Positions 1 through 44,100 of a stretch of 64,000 nt of DNA are shown here, piece by piece. The stretch comes from Silurus meridionalis (lineage: Eukaryota; Chordata; Actinopteri; Siluriformes; Siluridae). Below the pieces are notes generated by a model. That model was not told the DNA's origin. It saw only the letters and a program-made list of their open reading frames with translations, and did not search any database. A program made the translations under genes and the position numbers. The DNA lies in assembly GCF_014805685.1 (NCBI RefSeq), contig NC_060896.1, positions 7,815,389 to 7,879,388 on the forward strand, given 5' to 3'. Each line of letters begins with the position of its first letter. Position 1 is the stretch's first letter.

Positions 1-592
1 CTACACGGCAGTTCTGTGGACATATGTGTCCAGTGCTCACACCGGGCACACCCGGTTAAACTTCTCCTGGTCAGGGCCCTGAAAAGGAGAAGGATAGAAT
101 GCCTGGAACACGACCGGTCATGGGACAGCCAAAAGGCACCTTGGAGACATACCCCGGTCTGGGGTAGAGGAAGGCACTGGCCATGCCTGGGGTAAACTGC
201 AGACAGGAGGGGCTCACGGAAAGGGTGTGAAGGTCTCCAACCCTCTTTAAAGAGGGCTAATAGAAAAACAGTCTTGACTGTCAAAAATCTTAAGGGCATT
301 TTAGACAGGGGCTCTAAGGGAAGCTTAGACAAGGCCTCCAGGACAACGACCAGGTCCCATACAGGCACTCTGGGTCCCACATAAGGCCTCAGCCTCAGGG
401 TACCATGGAGGAAATGTGTCACTAATGGGTTTTTCCCTAGCGACTGCTTGGCAAGCGGAGCATGATAAGCCAAAATAGCGGACATGTAAACCTTTAGGGT
501 GGAAGGAGAGAACCCTTTAGCGAACTGTTCTTGAAGTAATTCCAGCACGGTGCCAACTGGGCAGTTAACTGGATCTAATTGGTGACCTACGC
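1..592 (-). mobile_element. DIRS-type tyrosine-recombinase retrotransposon fragment, broken
   Basis: Reading leftwards from about 570, the minus strand encodes NCPVGTVLELLQEQFAKGF, SPSTLKVYMSAILAYH and VWDLVVVLEAL, then after a frame shift near 240 KRVGDLHTLSVSPSCLQF. This pattern (SPSTLKVY, then KRVGDLH before the catalytic region) is typical of the tyrosine recombinase of fish DIRS retrotransposons. The frame shift and a stop near position 70 show it is decayed. It runs off the left edge. The family assignment comes from motif recall, not a search. Confidence 0.75.
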
Positions 593-684
593 ATCATGTA
601 GTGAACAGGCGCCACTTTGTGGCATACGACCTCGGCCAAAAGACGGCCAAAAGACCAGTGGCTAAGAGCTAGGTTTAGGGTCTC

Positions 685-730
685 GATAAAAGCATCTGCC
701 AAATGCCATAAATGTAACATAAATGTAGTG
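685..730 (+). repeat. Fragment of a dispersed fish repeat tail
   Basis: AAAAGCATCTGCCAAATGCC followed by ATAAATGTAA resembles the common teleost tail reading GCGTCTGCTAAATGCCGTAAATGTAA, which recurs at 24425 and, reversed, at 41095. Confidence 0.45.
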
Positions 731-1027
731 AGTAATCCAAGACCATAATGTTGCTTGTTTCGAGGTAAATTGGTCACCTGACTGCATCACGATCTAAAAA
801 TACATTATTGTTTCTTTTATATTTCCATTTTCTTAATTCACACTACAAGGTAAAAATGTACATTTTTATATATTTATTATTTTTTTAAAGCATTTTTTTT
901 ATTTCCGTGTACAGATGTACAGAAAGCCAAATCATAGAAAAAATAATATGCATTTTTAAATTAATTTGAATTAATTAGGAAGGAGCCATAGTTCCCATTA
1001 TTACCTATGACATTAACAGCTACTAAT

Positions 1028-1028
<1 letters not shown>

Positions 1029-1078
<50 letters not shown>
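1029..1078. repeat. (CT)n microsatellite
   Basis: About 45 bases of CT repeat with one TTT interruption, directly before an L2-like repeat copy. Confidence 0.95.
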
Positions 1079-1528
1079 TTAAAGGCTCTGGCATGGGAAA
1101 GCTGGTGTTGGATCTATGATGATAGCAAATGTTGAGTTATTTTATGGGGTTGCTAAGTAGCTCCTATTTCCATAATCTCAACCAACTGTATAAGACTGTA
1201 GAAAGGACATTACTCATAATCACACACTCCAGTGCTCATGTTAGTTCTCACTCTCAGTGTATTGTTTAAAGACTATAATCACACTCTTGGTATCACCCAA
1301 ATGAGGATGGGTTCCCCTTTTGAGTCTGGTTCCTCTCAAGGTTTCTTCCTCATAACATCTAAGGATGTTTTTCCTTGCCACAGTCGCCATGACTGCTCAT
1401 CAGGGATAAATACACATCATTCACCTTAACTTAACTGTTAAATTCTGTAAAGCTGCTTTGAGACAATGTTCGCTGTGAAAAGCGCTATAGAAATAAACTT
1501 GACTTGACTTGACTTGACTAGACTAGAC
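1079..1528 (+). mobile_element. L2-like LINE 3' region, copy 1
   Basis: Starts AAAGGCTCTGGCATGG and ends GCGCTATAGAAATAAACTTG followed by TTGACTTGACT repeats. The same sequence occurs at 28706-29130 in the same orientation, and diverged pieces occur at 41.5, 48.3 and 58.7 kb. The AAGCGCTATAxAAATAAA end with a short tandem tail is typical of fish L2-like LINEs and SINEs that share their tail. No coding capacity remains. Confidence 0.7.
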
Positions 1529-2322
1529 TATATCAGGATATTAGACATGTTTAAGTATTAGTTGATGTGAACTGGAAACACAGTGGCAATCACACCTGAC
1601 TAACAAATGAAACTCTAAAACTCTAAAGACTAAGACTAAAGCAATGTTTCTATTCTACAAAGAGACACAAAACAGACTATTAAGATACTGATGGGATATA
1701 TAAGTAGTTTTATGCTAGTCCTGCTACTTTAGTGGGAATACTCTAATCTACACTATATATTTAAAACAAATTCTTGATCTAATGCATATTCCATATAGCA
1801 ACATCATTATTGGCACTCATTGGGAGAAGGGGTTAAAAACACTGTGATAACAAATTATTCACAATTTCTAATTAAACAACTAATAGTTATTAAATTTTGG
1901 TGAAAAATATTGGCATATCTGATGGACATTTTATAAAATGTACTAAGTTTTATCATTTTTGTTCATCTACTCAATTTTTCTAAGAACATAATGCAATACA
2001 ACAGAATTGTTGCCTATGCATTCCCATAATAGTCATAACAACATTAATAACAATACTAAGCTTGCCACAAAATGCAACATGTGAGTCTTATCTGTTACTG
2101 TTACTGAAACTACAACTGCAAGTCAGATAAGAGAAGTTTTATTTGACTTTTCTGACAGATAAGTCAGATAAGACCAAAATCGAGTGCTTTGACCATTCAG
2201 ATCATAAACATAAACTGTTTTGTGAAGAAAGCCAGAAACGCTACTGTAAAATATGAAAGTGAATCACTTCAGTCTGTTCTGCTAGTTTTTTTTACAGGAG
2301 CTCTCAAAAAGATGAATAGATT

Positions 2323-2349
2323 CTTAGAATCTACTACTTAGATTCTAAG
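2323..2349. repeat. Inverted repeat, 11-bp arms
   Basis: CTTAGAATCTA, a 5-base loop, then TAGATTCTAAG. No promoter or terminator role is suggested. Confidence 0.6.
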
Positions 2350-4716
2350 TATCGGGATGTTTTAACACAAAAATCAAGTGCATTCAATGGCATTTAGTCA
2401 ATCAGTACATGCAGTAGTCGTGGGACAAAAATGTTCTGCATGGTAGAGTGAAACAGATTTCTCTAGTTTTTAACATTACCTTGTCAATTCAGCACAACTA
2501 TGCGCTTGTATTTCTTTCAGGAAATGCTTTACCAATTATTATTTGTCAACATATTTAAAGACATCTTTTGCTGCTCACAAAGTGTGCCAATAATAATGGA
2601 ATTGACTGTTCTATCAGGGTCTTTAGTCTACTGTTGTATCTACGGTCTATCAACTCCATGGTCTACTGTTGTCTCACCTCATGGAAAGTAATTGCATGTT
2701 TGTTATTTAATCTGATGTGACGATTGTGTATCCTCCTCTAATGCAAGGCATGAAAACGCACACACAAAACACAAAAAAGCAAGCATATAGAATGAATCTG
2801 TATATCATTTAAATAATAAAACGCATTGGGAACATCTAACAGCATGGAAACTATAATCCCCATTTTACTATGTAGACATTAAAAAAGTAGACAGCTTTGA
2901 AGAGATGCCCATGTGCAGTGAACTTAAATAGCACCAAGGGAGTGTAAGCCATTTCCATTTCATCGATATATAAAATCAAAAGTATCCTGTAAAAAAAAAA
3001 CAAAAAAAAAACACCATTCTCCAAACTTTTTCTGAATGCTGCCTTTCTTGAAATCTTAGACAAAATCCATCCCCTGTGTTCCTTACTCCTGGATACGCAC
3101 ACAGCATTTTGAACCCATTCCAGTATATCTAGCACCTTTGGTTGTTTTATGCGTTTGCGTGAGCATATCCGCACTGCACAAGGTCAAGTATAGAGTCCGT
3201 GCTTCAGAGATTCAATCCGTGCCTATATGTCTTACTCAATCAGCGTGCAGACGCCGAGGCAGTATCGGGTCACGGCAAATCATTCGAGATCAAGCCTTCA
3301 GAACTGATCAGAGATGGCTCCTGGGAAAAAAATGTAAACACTTTTAAACTCGTGGCCTGTAGTCCACACAAGACTCCATGGGGAGTAATTCATGTGGTGG
3401 AAAAAAAAAACTGGCCACTTGAACAGCCTTTGTTTTTTTATAAAAGAAAAAATACATTTAAAAATAAATAATAGAAAAATAATTATTGATAAGGACTTGT
3501 GCATTGATATTCAAGATTATTTTCAAAAGGTATACAGTGCAGATGAATGAAGAGAGTCAGAGAAAGGAGCTTTCAATGTCATGGCTATTTCTCTTTAATC
3601 TAAATGCCGGAGGGTAAAAATTCTGAAGGACATGAAAGTCTGTCATAACACTCAATTATATTATCTCAGTCTACGCGACTCGGTTTAGTTTATTTGATTT
3701 GACTCGGTGGTGGGTAAAAGTTAATCCTCTCCATATATATGACCTGGAGCATTGTTATTCTACTATGCATTTAACAGCAAACATCACACTTGCCTTTGCA
3801 TGCTGAATTATTTCAGCACTCCTGGACCATCTGCCATGCTTTCTCTGGTGCACATGGCTTCTAGAACCGAGGAATTCTCGCATGTTTAAAATACTCTCAC
3901 AGCCATAACTCACACTCTTATGTCCGACCATGACGGCGAGTTCACCTGAGCTATTCTTAGACCCCCCCGTGTGTCGGCTGTTCCTGCCTTCAATTGTGCT
4001 GTTTGATAACTGGGAGGAAGTTATCAGCATTGAAGTGATAAATACTCCTTTTACAACATGCACGCTGAAAAATAAAACGGGCTACACTAGCTTATCCTCA
4101 ACATCGTTCTTTCTTGTCTTCATCACATATGCTTCGTTTAATGTTCCATAACACCTCGCATGTGCAGCGTAATACTTCACAGCTCTGGACCAATATGGAC
4201 ATGGCTGGGAGCGATTGAGAAACATATATGCAAGTTCACTGCCAGTTTACAGCGTACTACTTCAGGCAAATTGTAAAGGTTACGCACAAAAAAAAGCACC
4301 CATCACACAAACCATGTGCTTAGGCGCACTGATGGAGGTCTAGCCAAGCACTGATTATATATTTATGCACTGAGAAGAAATGGTAATACATTCCAAAACC
4401 ATGGCTGGGGTCTGAGATCAATAAGGTAATAAAGACTGGTTATTATATGTGCTGAAACCTTTTCCAATGTAAAAGTCAATGTAAAGAAATCAAATCATCT
4501 GAAATAGGAAGATTAAGAGGGAAAAAAAAGAATCATGTCTGGGCTTTTGTGCCCTGTTGAGACAAGATTTCTACGAGGATATCTGAGCCTATCCATAAAG
4601 CTTGTTTTACATACTAAAAGACGATCTGAAATATAGTGGGAAAGGGAAAAGTGGAAGAAATAGATACAAAGCGTATATAAAAATGATATATGAGTGATAA
4701 AGAATCAAATATATCA

Positions 4717-36763
<32,047 letters not shown>

Positions 36764-37510
36764 CTGAAAAAAGATAAACCATACACTACATCAGTGGGTT
36801 TAATTAAGGACATGATTTGAATGTTAAAAGAGCTAAACATTTGCCACTTTCACAAATTAGCATAGGGGTGTTTCCCAAAAATCATTACTGAATGTTGAGT
36901 GAATCAACAAAGGATGTGTGCCCCATGCATGCCAGTCTTATTAACAAAGACTGGTCACACATTTGAAGTCATTTTGCGTTGACTCTGCACCAAACACATC
37001 AACAGTCTGGAAATTAATGTGCAAATGTGCAGAAACATTTTCAAAACATAAATGACACTTTGCGGTGATGAATGCACAACACAAATTGCATTTGCTTTAG
37101 AAAGACACAATAAAGAGGATATTACAGGAGTTACAGCTGCTCAAACACATTTTATAAAAAAAAGGAGTCTGTTTATCAGATTATATGCCATTTTGATTCA
37201 CTAGCCAAGTTCAGTCGACACATGGTTATTTGTAATTTGCTGCTCGTGCAAACTCAATATTCAAAAAAAAAACCTGACAATGATATGATCCCTTGGATGT
37301 TACTTATTGTGATCATATTTGAGTAATTTAGGAGTTATTTGGGAGTTATTTAGGAGTTATTAGTCATTCTGAGCCTGCCATCTTTTTTCATGCCTGATGT
37401 CGCACTTACAATTAGTTGTCACTAGGAGGCGATCCATAGTATCCTCCACTAAAGTGGCTAGCATGCAAACTTGGCATTAGAATCCATGCTTGGAAAATTT
37501 TTTTACTAAA

Positions 37511-37535
37511 AAAAAAAATAATAAATAAAAAAATT

Positions 37536-37566
<31 letters not shown>

Positions 37567-37600
37567 ATTAATAATAATCATAATAATAATTATAATAAAG
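37511..37600. repeat. AT-rich (AAT)n array
   Basis: Imperfect ATA/AAT triplets with GATAAT variants. Confidence 0.85.
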
Positions 37601-38460
37601 CATGAAAGGGTTAATACCACAATATTTGCTTGACGCAGATTTTGTGTAGTTGGCAGTTACTAAGCTACAGGCATAATAAAAATTTAATTTTAATGTCAGA
37701 TCCTTTGCAAGCACAATGTGTGAGCCATATTTTGTACTGTGGATCATCACATATTTCAGTAGGCCATTCATAATTAGGTTTTTCTTTTTGGCTGATGATA
37801 GTGTATGCACATAATAACTGTGATTGTCTTTACTGTTGAAACATTGTCACATTTGCGATAAAAATGCATAAATATACATTATAGCAGCCCTAACCTTGAA
37901 TCTCACTAATTGTGTAGTAATGAGGCTTAAGCAGTAATAACTTACATTTACACTTGCATCTTATATTTCTCATGTGGATCTACACAGGTACCTTTTTTAT
38001 ATATGAAACTACTAATTAATTGCTGACAACATTTAATTCCCAATAATAAAGCATTGGAAGCTTTGATACCTAAACCTACAGATCACAGACATACTGTATT
38101 GTGTTGTTCTTACTTATGGCATTTGGCATTACACACTGATCAGGCATAACATTATGACCACCTGCCTAGTTTTGATTAGTCTACGCAGCCCCGTACACAA
38201 CAAACTGCAGCCCACTGGGTTTACTGATACCTTTCTATCCAGACCAGCATTATCGTCTTTAGCAGTTTGCGCTACATGAGCTTGTCTGCTGGATCAGACT
38301 ACATGGACCCCCACCTGCATCAGTGTGCCTTGGTCGCCCATGACCCTGTCACCAGTTCACCACTGTTCCTTCCTTGGACCACTTTTGATAGATACTGACC
38401 ACTGCAGACCAGAAACATTCCACAAGAGCTGCAGTTCATACTGTTCATACTGTTCATACT

Positions 38461-38711
38461 GTAATTATTTTAGTAATCGAGTATTCTACCATCAATAATT
38501 TGAGTAATTGGATAAGAAGTGAATTTTTCTTTATTAAAAAGAAATATTTGAAATATACAAGAGGGATTAAGACAGGTATCTTAAAATGAAGAAGTAATTT
38601 GTTTTCTTTTTAGAAAAATAAAATTTTATTTCTCTAAAATTGCATAATATATGTGAAAACTAAACCAATTTAGTGCATTTAATTGGCTATTACATAAAAT
38701 GCAAATGTATT

Positions 38712-38801
<90 letters not shown>

Positions 38802-38816
38802 TTTCATTAAAATTGA

Positions 38817-38863
<47 letters not shown>

Positions 38864-39081
38864 ATTTTAATTACTTTCTGTACAAAAAAACTTTCTGTCA
38901 TTTTCTTTGGCCTAAATTTTCTCCTCGCTGTTTTCTCCCCATTCCTCCACTTTTTCATTCTGCAGCGTCTTCTGTGTCTAAAGTGCTCCAGAGCTTAGCA
39001 ACAAGTCAAGTAATTTGAATACAAAAAAGTATTGAGGCAAATTATTTACTGGAGTTATTCAAGGAATCATTTCAGCCCTAG
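38461..39081 (-). mobile_element. hAT-like fragment nested in the 38130-39107 element
   Basis: The reverse complement starts TAGGGCTGAAATGATTCCTT, the usual start of a fish hAT-like family (TAGGGCTGCAACGATT type). The other side has AGTAATCGAGTATTCTACC. It contains TA arrays at 38711-38799 and 38826-38861. Confidence 0.55.
38711..38861. repeat. Two (TA)n microsatellites
   Basis: About 88 and 36 bases of TA separated by a short unique spacer. Confidence 0.95.
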
Positions 39082-39998
39082 TTATAATGTTATTTCTGAT
39101 CAGTGTACATATAGAGACAACAACAACAACAACAACAAACAATACAGTTGCTCCTTTATAATGTTGAAAGTATTGTGCTTTCATGTAACAATATGCTCAT
39201 TCCACCTGTTTACCAACATTCTGAGTAATTAACATGTAGGAATTTGTAGTTAAATACTGTATTATTGATGAACTAGTCATGTGTTCATTCAAAGTTGCCT
39301 ATAACTAAAATGTAGATAATCTAAAAATGTTCTTTTCTTGCCAATGTTCAGAAACGCTAAGTGTTTTTAGCTATTAACATTAAGTCTAAGCAGTCCCTTG
39401 GGACTTCTAAGCACATAATCATATATGAATGGGAGGATGGTGGGAGTCATGAATCTCCCATGGTGCTTAATTTCTACCATTTATCTATGGGCTGTCATTT
39501 ACTTCTCTCAATCATTGTTCATAGCAGGTTTGACAAAAGATGTTCATGTTTAAACTTTTTGCCATTCCTAAAAAGCATGTAATAGATGGCAAGCTACCAG
39601 GAGGGCAAAAAACGAATTTTAAATTGCATTAAGGGACATAGCTCGAGTCAGCGTTGCCGGATATCTTGGCGATGTGTAGGGTAGTGTAAAGAGACAATTA
39701 CGTCGTTCTATTTCACAATCTTGAACACCTGAAAAGGTCAGTGGTTTGACAAGATTGCACATTTCTGCCGGAAAGAGCAGGAGAGCTCAGTTCAGAAAAA
39801 CAGGTTATATTAAAACGTTCAGTTCTTAGTCCTTTCACACATACAGTAGATCCACTCTGTTACTGTAAATACCACAACCCTGGATAAGATTTTAATAAGA
39901 GCTGTGAATGGAACACATAGCAAGTTGATTGAGTAAGAGTATATTTAAAATTCATTATTGAACAAAATTTTTTATTTTTTTTTATGTTAATTGAACTA

Positions 39999-40772
39999 CC
40001 GTATTTTTCGGACTATAAGCCGCCACTTTTTTCCCACGTTTTGAACCCCGCGGCTTAAACAACGAAGCAGCTAATTTATGAATTTTTCCTGGGTTTTTCC
40101 TGGTTTCACAAACTTCAAGCCAAAAAACTGAACCCCATAACATTAGACCAATGAAATTTCCGAACGTAAAAACGCACCTCACCTGTGTTCTGAGCTGCAC
40201 AGCTTCGGGAGAAAAAACGTTTTTCTTAAACGCACGACGATGCCAAAAGATAAACTCCCCAGAGAAATAGTTGTGAAAGGAAGGAGGAAGACAGTGAACA
40301 ATGACTTTCTTGGTAGGCTACTGTTTAGATACAAGCCGTTGTAGTGCGTTGAGTCTGGGTGAAGGGAGAGCTCGCTAACTCCAGTTGCAACAGAAATCAT
40401 ATAAGCACAGACAGGTTTCCAAAACTTGTGCTTTTTTATTTTTCTTGGCAACAGCATTAAGGGTTAGTCAAAGAAACTTAGAAATCAGCATCAGAAAATA
40501 ATAAGGACATATTCCTCGGTCTCCACACATGCAGTAATAGCGGGAAAATGCAGTGGCATGCTATTCCCAAAATACCGCTATGCTCCTAAAGGAAGCGCAG
40601 CATTTTTCACCATTACACCGTGTGTAACATGTCTTTCGTTAAAGCCTGTGTAAAGTACATTAGTGTAGACACCTGCGGCTTATAGACAGGTGCAGATTAT
40701 TTATGTTAAAAATACAAATATTTGTAAAATTCGGCTTATATATAGGTGCGCTTTATAGTCCGGAAATTACGG
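39999..40772. mobile_element. CCGTA-type inverted-repeat element, copy 1 (774 bp)
   Basis: CCGTATTTTTCGGACTATAA at the left and TTTATAGTCCGGAAATTACGG at the right are inverted repeats. TA flanks both sides, as in Tc1/mariner/pogo-type insertions. The interior has GC-rich blocks shared with 50441-50981 in the opposite orientation (CGGCTTAAACAACGAAGC; CCAATGAAATTTCCGAACG). The small ORFs inside are shared element sequence. It lacks a full transposase. Confidence 0.8.
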
Positions 40773-40795
40773 TATATATTATAAAATACAATATT

Positions 40796-41090
40796 AAATA
40801 CACTAGGACACCTGACCATGACACCCACGTGTGCTTTCCGAGCATCCAATCCCCCTTTGCTATTATAATCAAATCCCTATTAATTTATGAAGATTTTTGG
40901 GTGTGGCTGTGGGAATTTGTGCTCATTCAGCCACAAGAGCATTAGCGAGATCAGGCATTGGTGTAGGGTTAGGATGTCTGGATACACTCAGTGTTCAGGT
41001 TTTTCTTTAGAGGTGTTCAGTAGGGTTGAGGTCAGGATTTTGTATAGGTCACTTGAGTTCTTTCACGCCAGCCTTGGCAAATTGTCTTAC
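40796..41090 (-). mobile_element. Tc1/mariner-like MITE, copy F (truncated)
   Basis: ACACTAGGACACCTGACCAT at the start, then the CATTCAGCCACAAGAGCATT and GGTGTTCAGTAGGGTTGAGG segments. The right end is missing. It lies 23 bases from the CCGTA element. Confidence 0.7.
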
Positions 41091-41091
41091 A

Positions 41092-41155
41092 CTAACATTT
41101 ACATTGACGGTTTATAGCAGACACTCTTATCCAGAGCGACGTACAAAAGTGCTGT
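41092..41155 (-). repeat. Dispersed fish repeat tail, reversed
   Basis: TTATAGCAGACACTCTTATC then CAGAGCGACGTACAA, the reverse of the common CTCTGGATAAGAGCGTCTGC tail. Confidence 0.6.
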
Positions 41156-41395
41156 AAAGTCACTATCAATGAATACATTAACAATGGTTCACTAGGTTGC
41201 AGATACCATCAGCATAAAACTCTTTTGGGAGGAATTATATATACTTTTTTCAGTACATGAATACATAAGTCAAAACGGGAAAAAATATTCAGTTATGCGT
41301 GTTTTAGTGTTTCAGGAAAATGTAGGTCTTCAACCGTTGTATGAAACCAGTGAGTCAGTTGTTAAGACTACTAGGGGAATTTGATTTTCTCCCTG

Positions 41396-41397
<2 letters not shown>

Positions 41398-41442
<45 letters not shown>
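41398..41442. repeat. (CT)n microsatellite
   Basis: About 44 bases; it precedes an L2-like copy, as at 1029. Confidence 0.95.
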
Positions 41443-41447
<5 letters not shown>

Positions 41448-41985
41448 GAGTTAAACATGCTCCTGAGGTACCAGTGACCAGTGTTCCTGCCCTGTTCTTT
41501 TTTGTTCTTTAAATCTGCCCGATTCATCCTGACTCTGGATGGAGTTGTCGTCAATTAGAGACCACTCTGTGCACCTGGGGATGGTTCCAGATCATAAGCC
41601 TAAAGATCCAAAAAGTTACTGAGCAATTCAAGAACTTTGAAGATGGATTTGGACTGTAATTACTATCAACAGTCTACTACAGTGGCCCAGGACCACAGGT
41701 TACATGAACAGTTTTGCATTTAAGCACCAATTACTAAACAGTCAGATGAGGATGGTTTCCCTTTTGAGTCTGGTTCATCTCAAGGTTTCATTCTCATGAC
41801 ATCTCATGGAGTATTTCCACTGACTCACTCATTAGAAATAAACTTACAATTTTAAGGAACAAACGTTTAGGCACTAAACTTATACATTTTGTTATACAAA
41901 TTTATAGCCTCATAGCCTCACCACTGAGACAATACCTTCTGTTAAAAGCCATATACAAATAAAACTAAATTGAATTGAATGGAAT
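41443..41985 (+). mobile_element. L2-like LINE 3' region, diverged copy 3
   Basis: Contains CAGATGAGGATGGTTTCCC, GAGTCTGGTTCATCTCAAGG and a diverged end (AAGCCATATACAAATAAAAC with a TTGAATTGAA tail), collinear with 1079-1528. It has a longer 5' part with GATTCATCCTGACTCTGG. Confidence 0.65.
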
Positions 41986-42474
41986 TTTACCACCTCAGTG
42001 CCAGAGCTAAAACGAGTTCTGATAGAGGTTTGGACTTTTTAGCTTCATGAACGGGAATTTGAAATGCTACACTTTGTGGCAAAAGTTTGAAAAAATATTA
42101 CATATAGGTGTGATGGTTAGGCCATTATGCCACATAGTGTATAAAGGCATTAAAAGGAGGAACTTTCCAAATTTGCAAAAACTTGTAGATGAATTTGAAA
42201 TCATTCAAAATAATATTTAAATCTACAGCTAGTTTTAAAGTCTTTAGATTACGTGCAAGAAAGACACAGTTACAAAAATACCAGCTTCAGTCTCGAGCCA
42301 GTAGCCAGTAGCAACATGTCCACCAGAGAGTTCCACAATTGATTTTTTTTTTCATTTATTCATAATAATTGTTATTAATTAAAACATTGTGTAAACACAA
42401 TTCTCAAGGTCAGCAGTCTTTTCTATTTCATTTACACAGATATTTTTTTACACTAGACAGACGCACATACACGT

Positions 42475-42480
<6 letters not shown>

Positions 42481-42538
<58 letters not shown>
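42481..42538. repeat. (CA)n microsatellite
   Basis: About 55 bases of CA. Confidence 0.97.
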
Positions 42539-42540
<2 letters not shown>

Positions 42541-42635
42541 CTGCACACAGACTCTGGTGCTGAGGTTCTGGGCTGATATTCAACAGTCTCCTCACCTCCT
42601 CTGCAAAGTCTGGGAGACTATAATTACACAATATC

Positions 42636-42638
<3 letters not shown>

Positions 42639-42673
<35 letters not shown>
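42639..42673. repeat. (CT)n microsatellite
   Basis: CT array followed by a short CA array. Confidence 0.95.
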
Positions 42674-42674
<1 letters not shown>

Positions 42675-42775
42675 AACACACACACACACACACACGATTG
42701 CAAATGCATACACAGTTATTACACTTCCTAATAAACACAGCCCCATACACACACGTCTACATGGCTTAATACATA

Positions 42776-42776
<1 letters not shown>

Positions 42777-42825
<49 letters not shown>

Positions 42826-42828
42826 CAC
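42777..42828. repeat. (CT)n microsatellite
   Basis: About 45 bases of CT. Confidence 0.95.
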
Positions 42829-42964
42829 AAAGACACACACACACACCCCTGTTTATTTGTTATTATAAGCATACTGCACATAATATATGAGTTAATCATT
42901 GCATATTAATACACATGAACAAATGCATAGATACACTTCTGAACCCACATAAAAAAAAATGCTT

Positions 42965-42993
42965 TACACACACACACACACACACGCACACAC

Positions 42994-43044
<51 letters not shown>
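42965..43044. repeat. (CA)n microsatellite
   Basis: CA repeat with ACGC interruptions. Confidence 0.97.
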
Positions 43045-43045
<1 letters not shown>

Positions 43046-43611
43046 ACCAGATTAACTATACTAGAAAGACAGATGTCGATCCATGACACTTTACCATGAC
43101 ACCATTTCTATAAATCTTCACTGAGCATGCTGGGAGAATATTGGTGAACAGATCTATACATTACTGGCCATTAGTGAGCTGTTGCCATAACAACCCTAAA
43201 ACCGCTGCTGATTAAAGTGAGTGGAGTAACGACCCATGTGGATTAGGATGGAAACCTCAGCTGAAATATGTCACTTACTTAAACCCACAGAAGGAAATGT
43301 TAGCTGTAAAGCTGTAAAGAACACAGTGTAACGTCTGGTTAAAGTGCACATTTTTATATGAAAAGTGCACAAACCTGTAGTAAAACAAAACATAATGCGC
43401 AGGGATTTTTGCCACAACGGATCTTGCAATTAGCATTCTCATAATTCTGTGTAAACTGTATTATATGTAACTAAACAATACAATGAGGCATGGGGTGGCT
43501 TTTCTTTACATTTTTTATCATTCAAACCTGCACAACAAATAAAATGATTTAACACATCTTAAAAAAACCTGATTTAAAGCTAAAATCATTTAGTGATCTC
43601 ATATGGTACAT

Positions 43612-44100
43612 GTGCAGGACCCGGAGATGTGCAGCCAAGATCGTAGCCGACCCCTTTCATCATGAAAATAAACTCTTTCAGTTCATCAGGACCAGAACCT
43701 CACGCCACAGCAGTTTCATCCCCACTGCAGTCAGCCTGAATGACTGACAGCCAGTAGACCCAGAATAAAACCTCACTTTCACGTTCATATTCTAAATTGC
43801 ACTACTTTTCATGTAAACTCATACTTATGTATACAATATTTATTTTATTCTAGATTGTGTACATACTTTAAGTCTGTATATACTGTATGTTTGGACAGTC
43901 ACTTTCACTTTTACATTCCAAATTGCACTATTTCTCATGCCAAGCCACTTTTTGTATACATTATTTATTAAATTTATTACAGTTTGTTTAAAAACTGTGT
44001 ACACATTTCATATCTGTGTATATGTCTGCACCTGGCACCAAGACAAATTCCTAGTAATGTAAAGTGCTCTTTGTACCTGGCAATAAAACTTATTCTGATA
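43612..44100 (+). mobile_element. LINE 3' end: ORF2 C terminus and 3' UTR
   Basis: The plus strand encodes AAKIVADPFHHENKLFQ, then RTRTSRHSSFIPTAVSLN and a stop. This (DPFHPxNxLF...FIPxAVxLLN) is the usual end of CR1/L2/Rex1-like fish ORF2. The 3' region ends CTGGCAATAAAACTTATTCT. The remainder of the element is absent. Confidence 0.72.

Larger units (their letters stand above)
38130..39107. mobile_element. DNA transposon with matching inverted ends, interrupted by another element
   Basis: The left end CACTGATCAGGCATAACATT and the right end AATGTTATTTCTGATCAGTG are inverted matches. The left interior (GATCAGACTACATGGACCCC and following) is a familiar fish DNA-transposon repeat. The right interior is replaced by a second, hAT-like sequence with TA arrays. 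Confidence 0.65.

Noticed and set aside
2851..3174. 107-codon minus-strand ORF
   Set aside because: No recognisable domain, it ends in a poly-A/T-derived Phe run, and no splice or start context was seen.
3755..4063. 102-codon minus-strand ORF that might hold the next cacna2d1 exon
   Set aside because: It does not resemble the alpha2/delta segment that follows HPNLQPK.
39982..40457. Two ORFs on the minus strand with balanced composition
   Set aside because: They lie inside the CCGTA inverted-repeat element, and one is shared with the second copy at 50.8 kb, so this is element sequence and not a host gene.
42570..42640. Possible exon reading SLPDFAEEVRRLLNIS on the minus strand
   Set aside because: It has an AG before and a GT inside, but it does not match the expected upstream alpha2/delta exon. 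The surrounding frame is made of CT and CA repeats.
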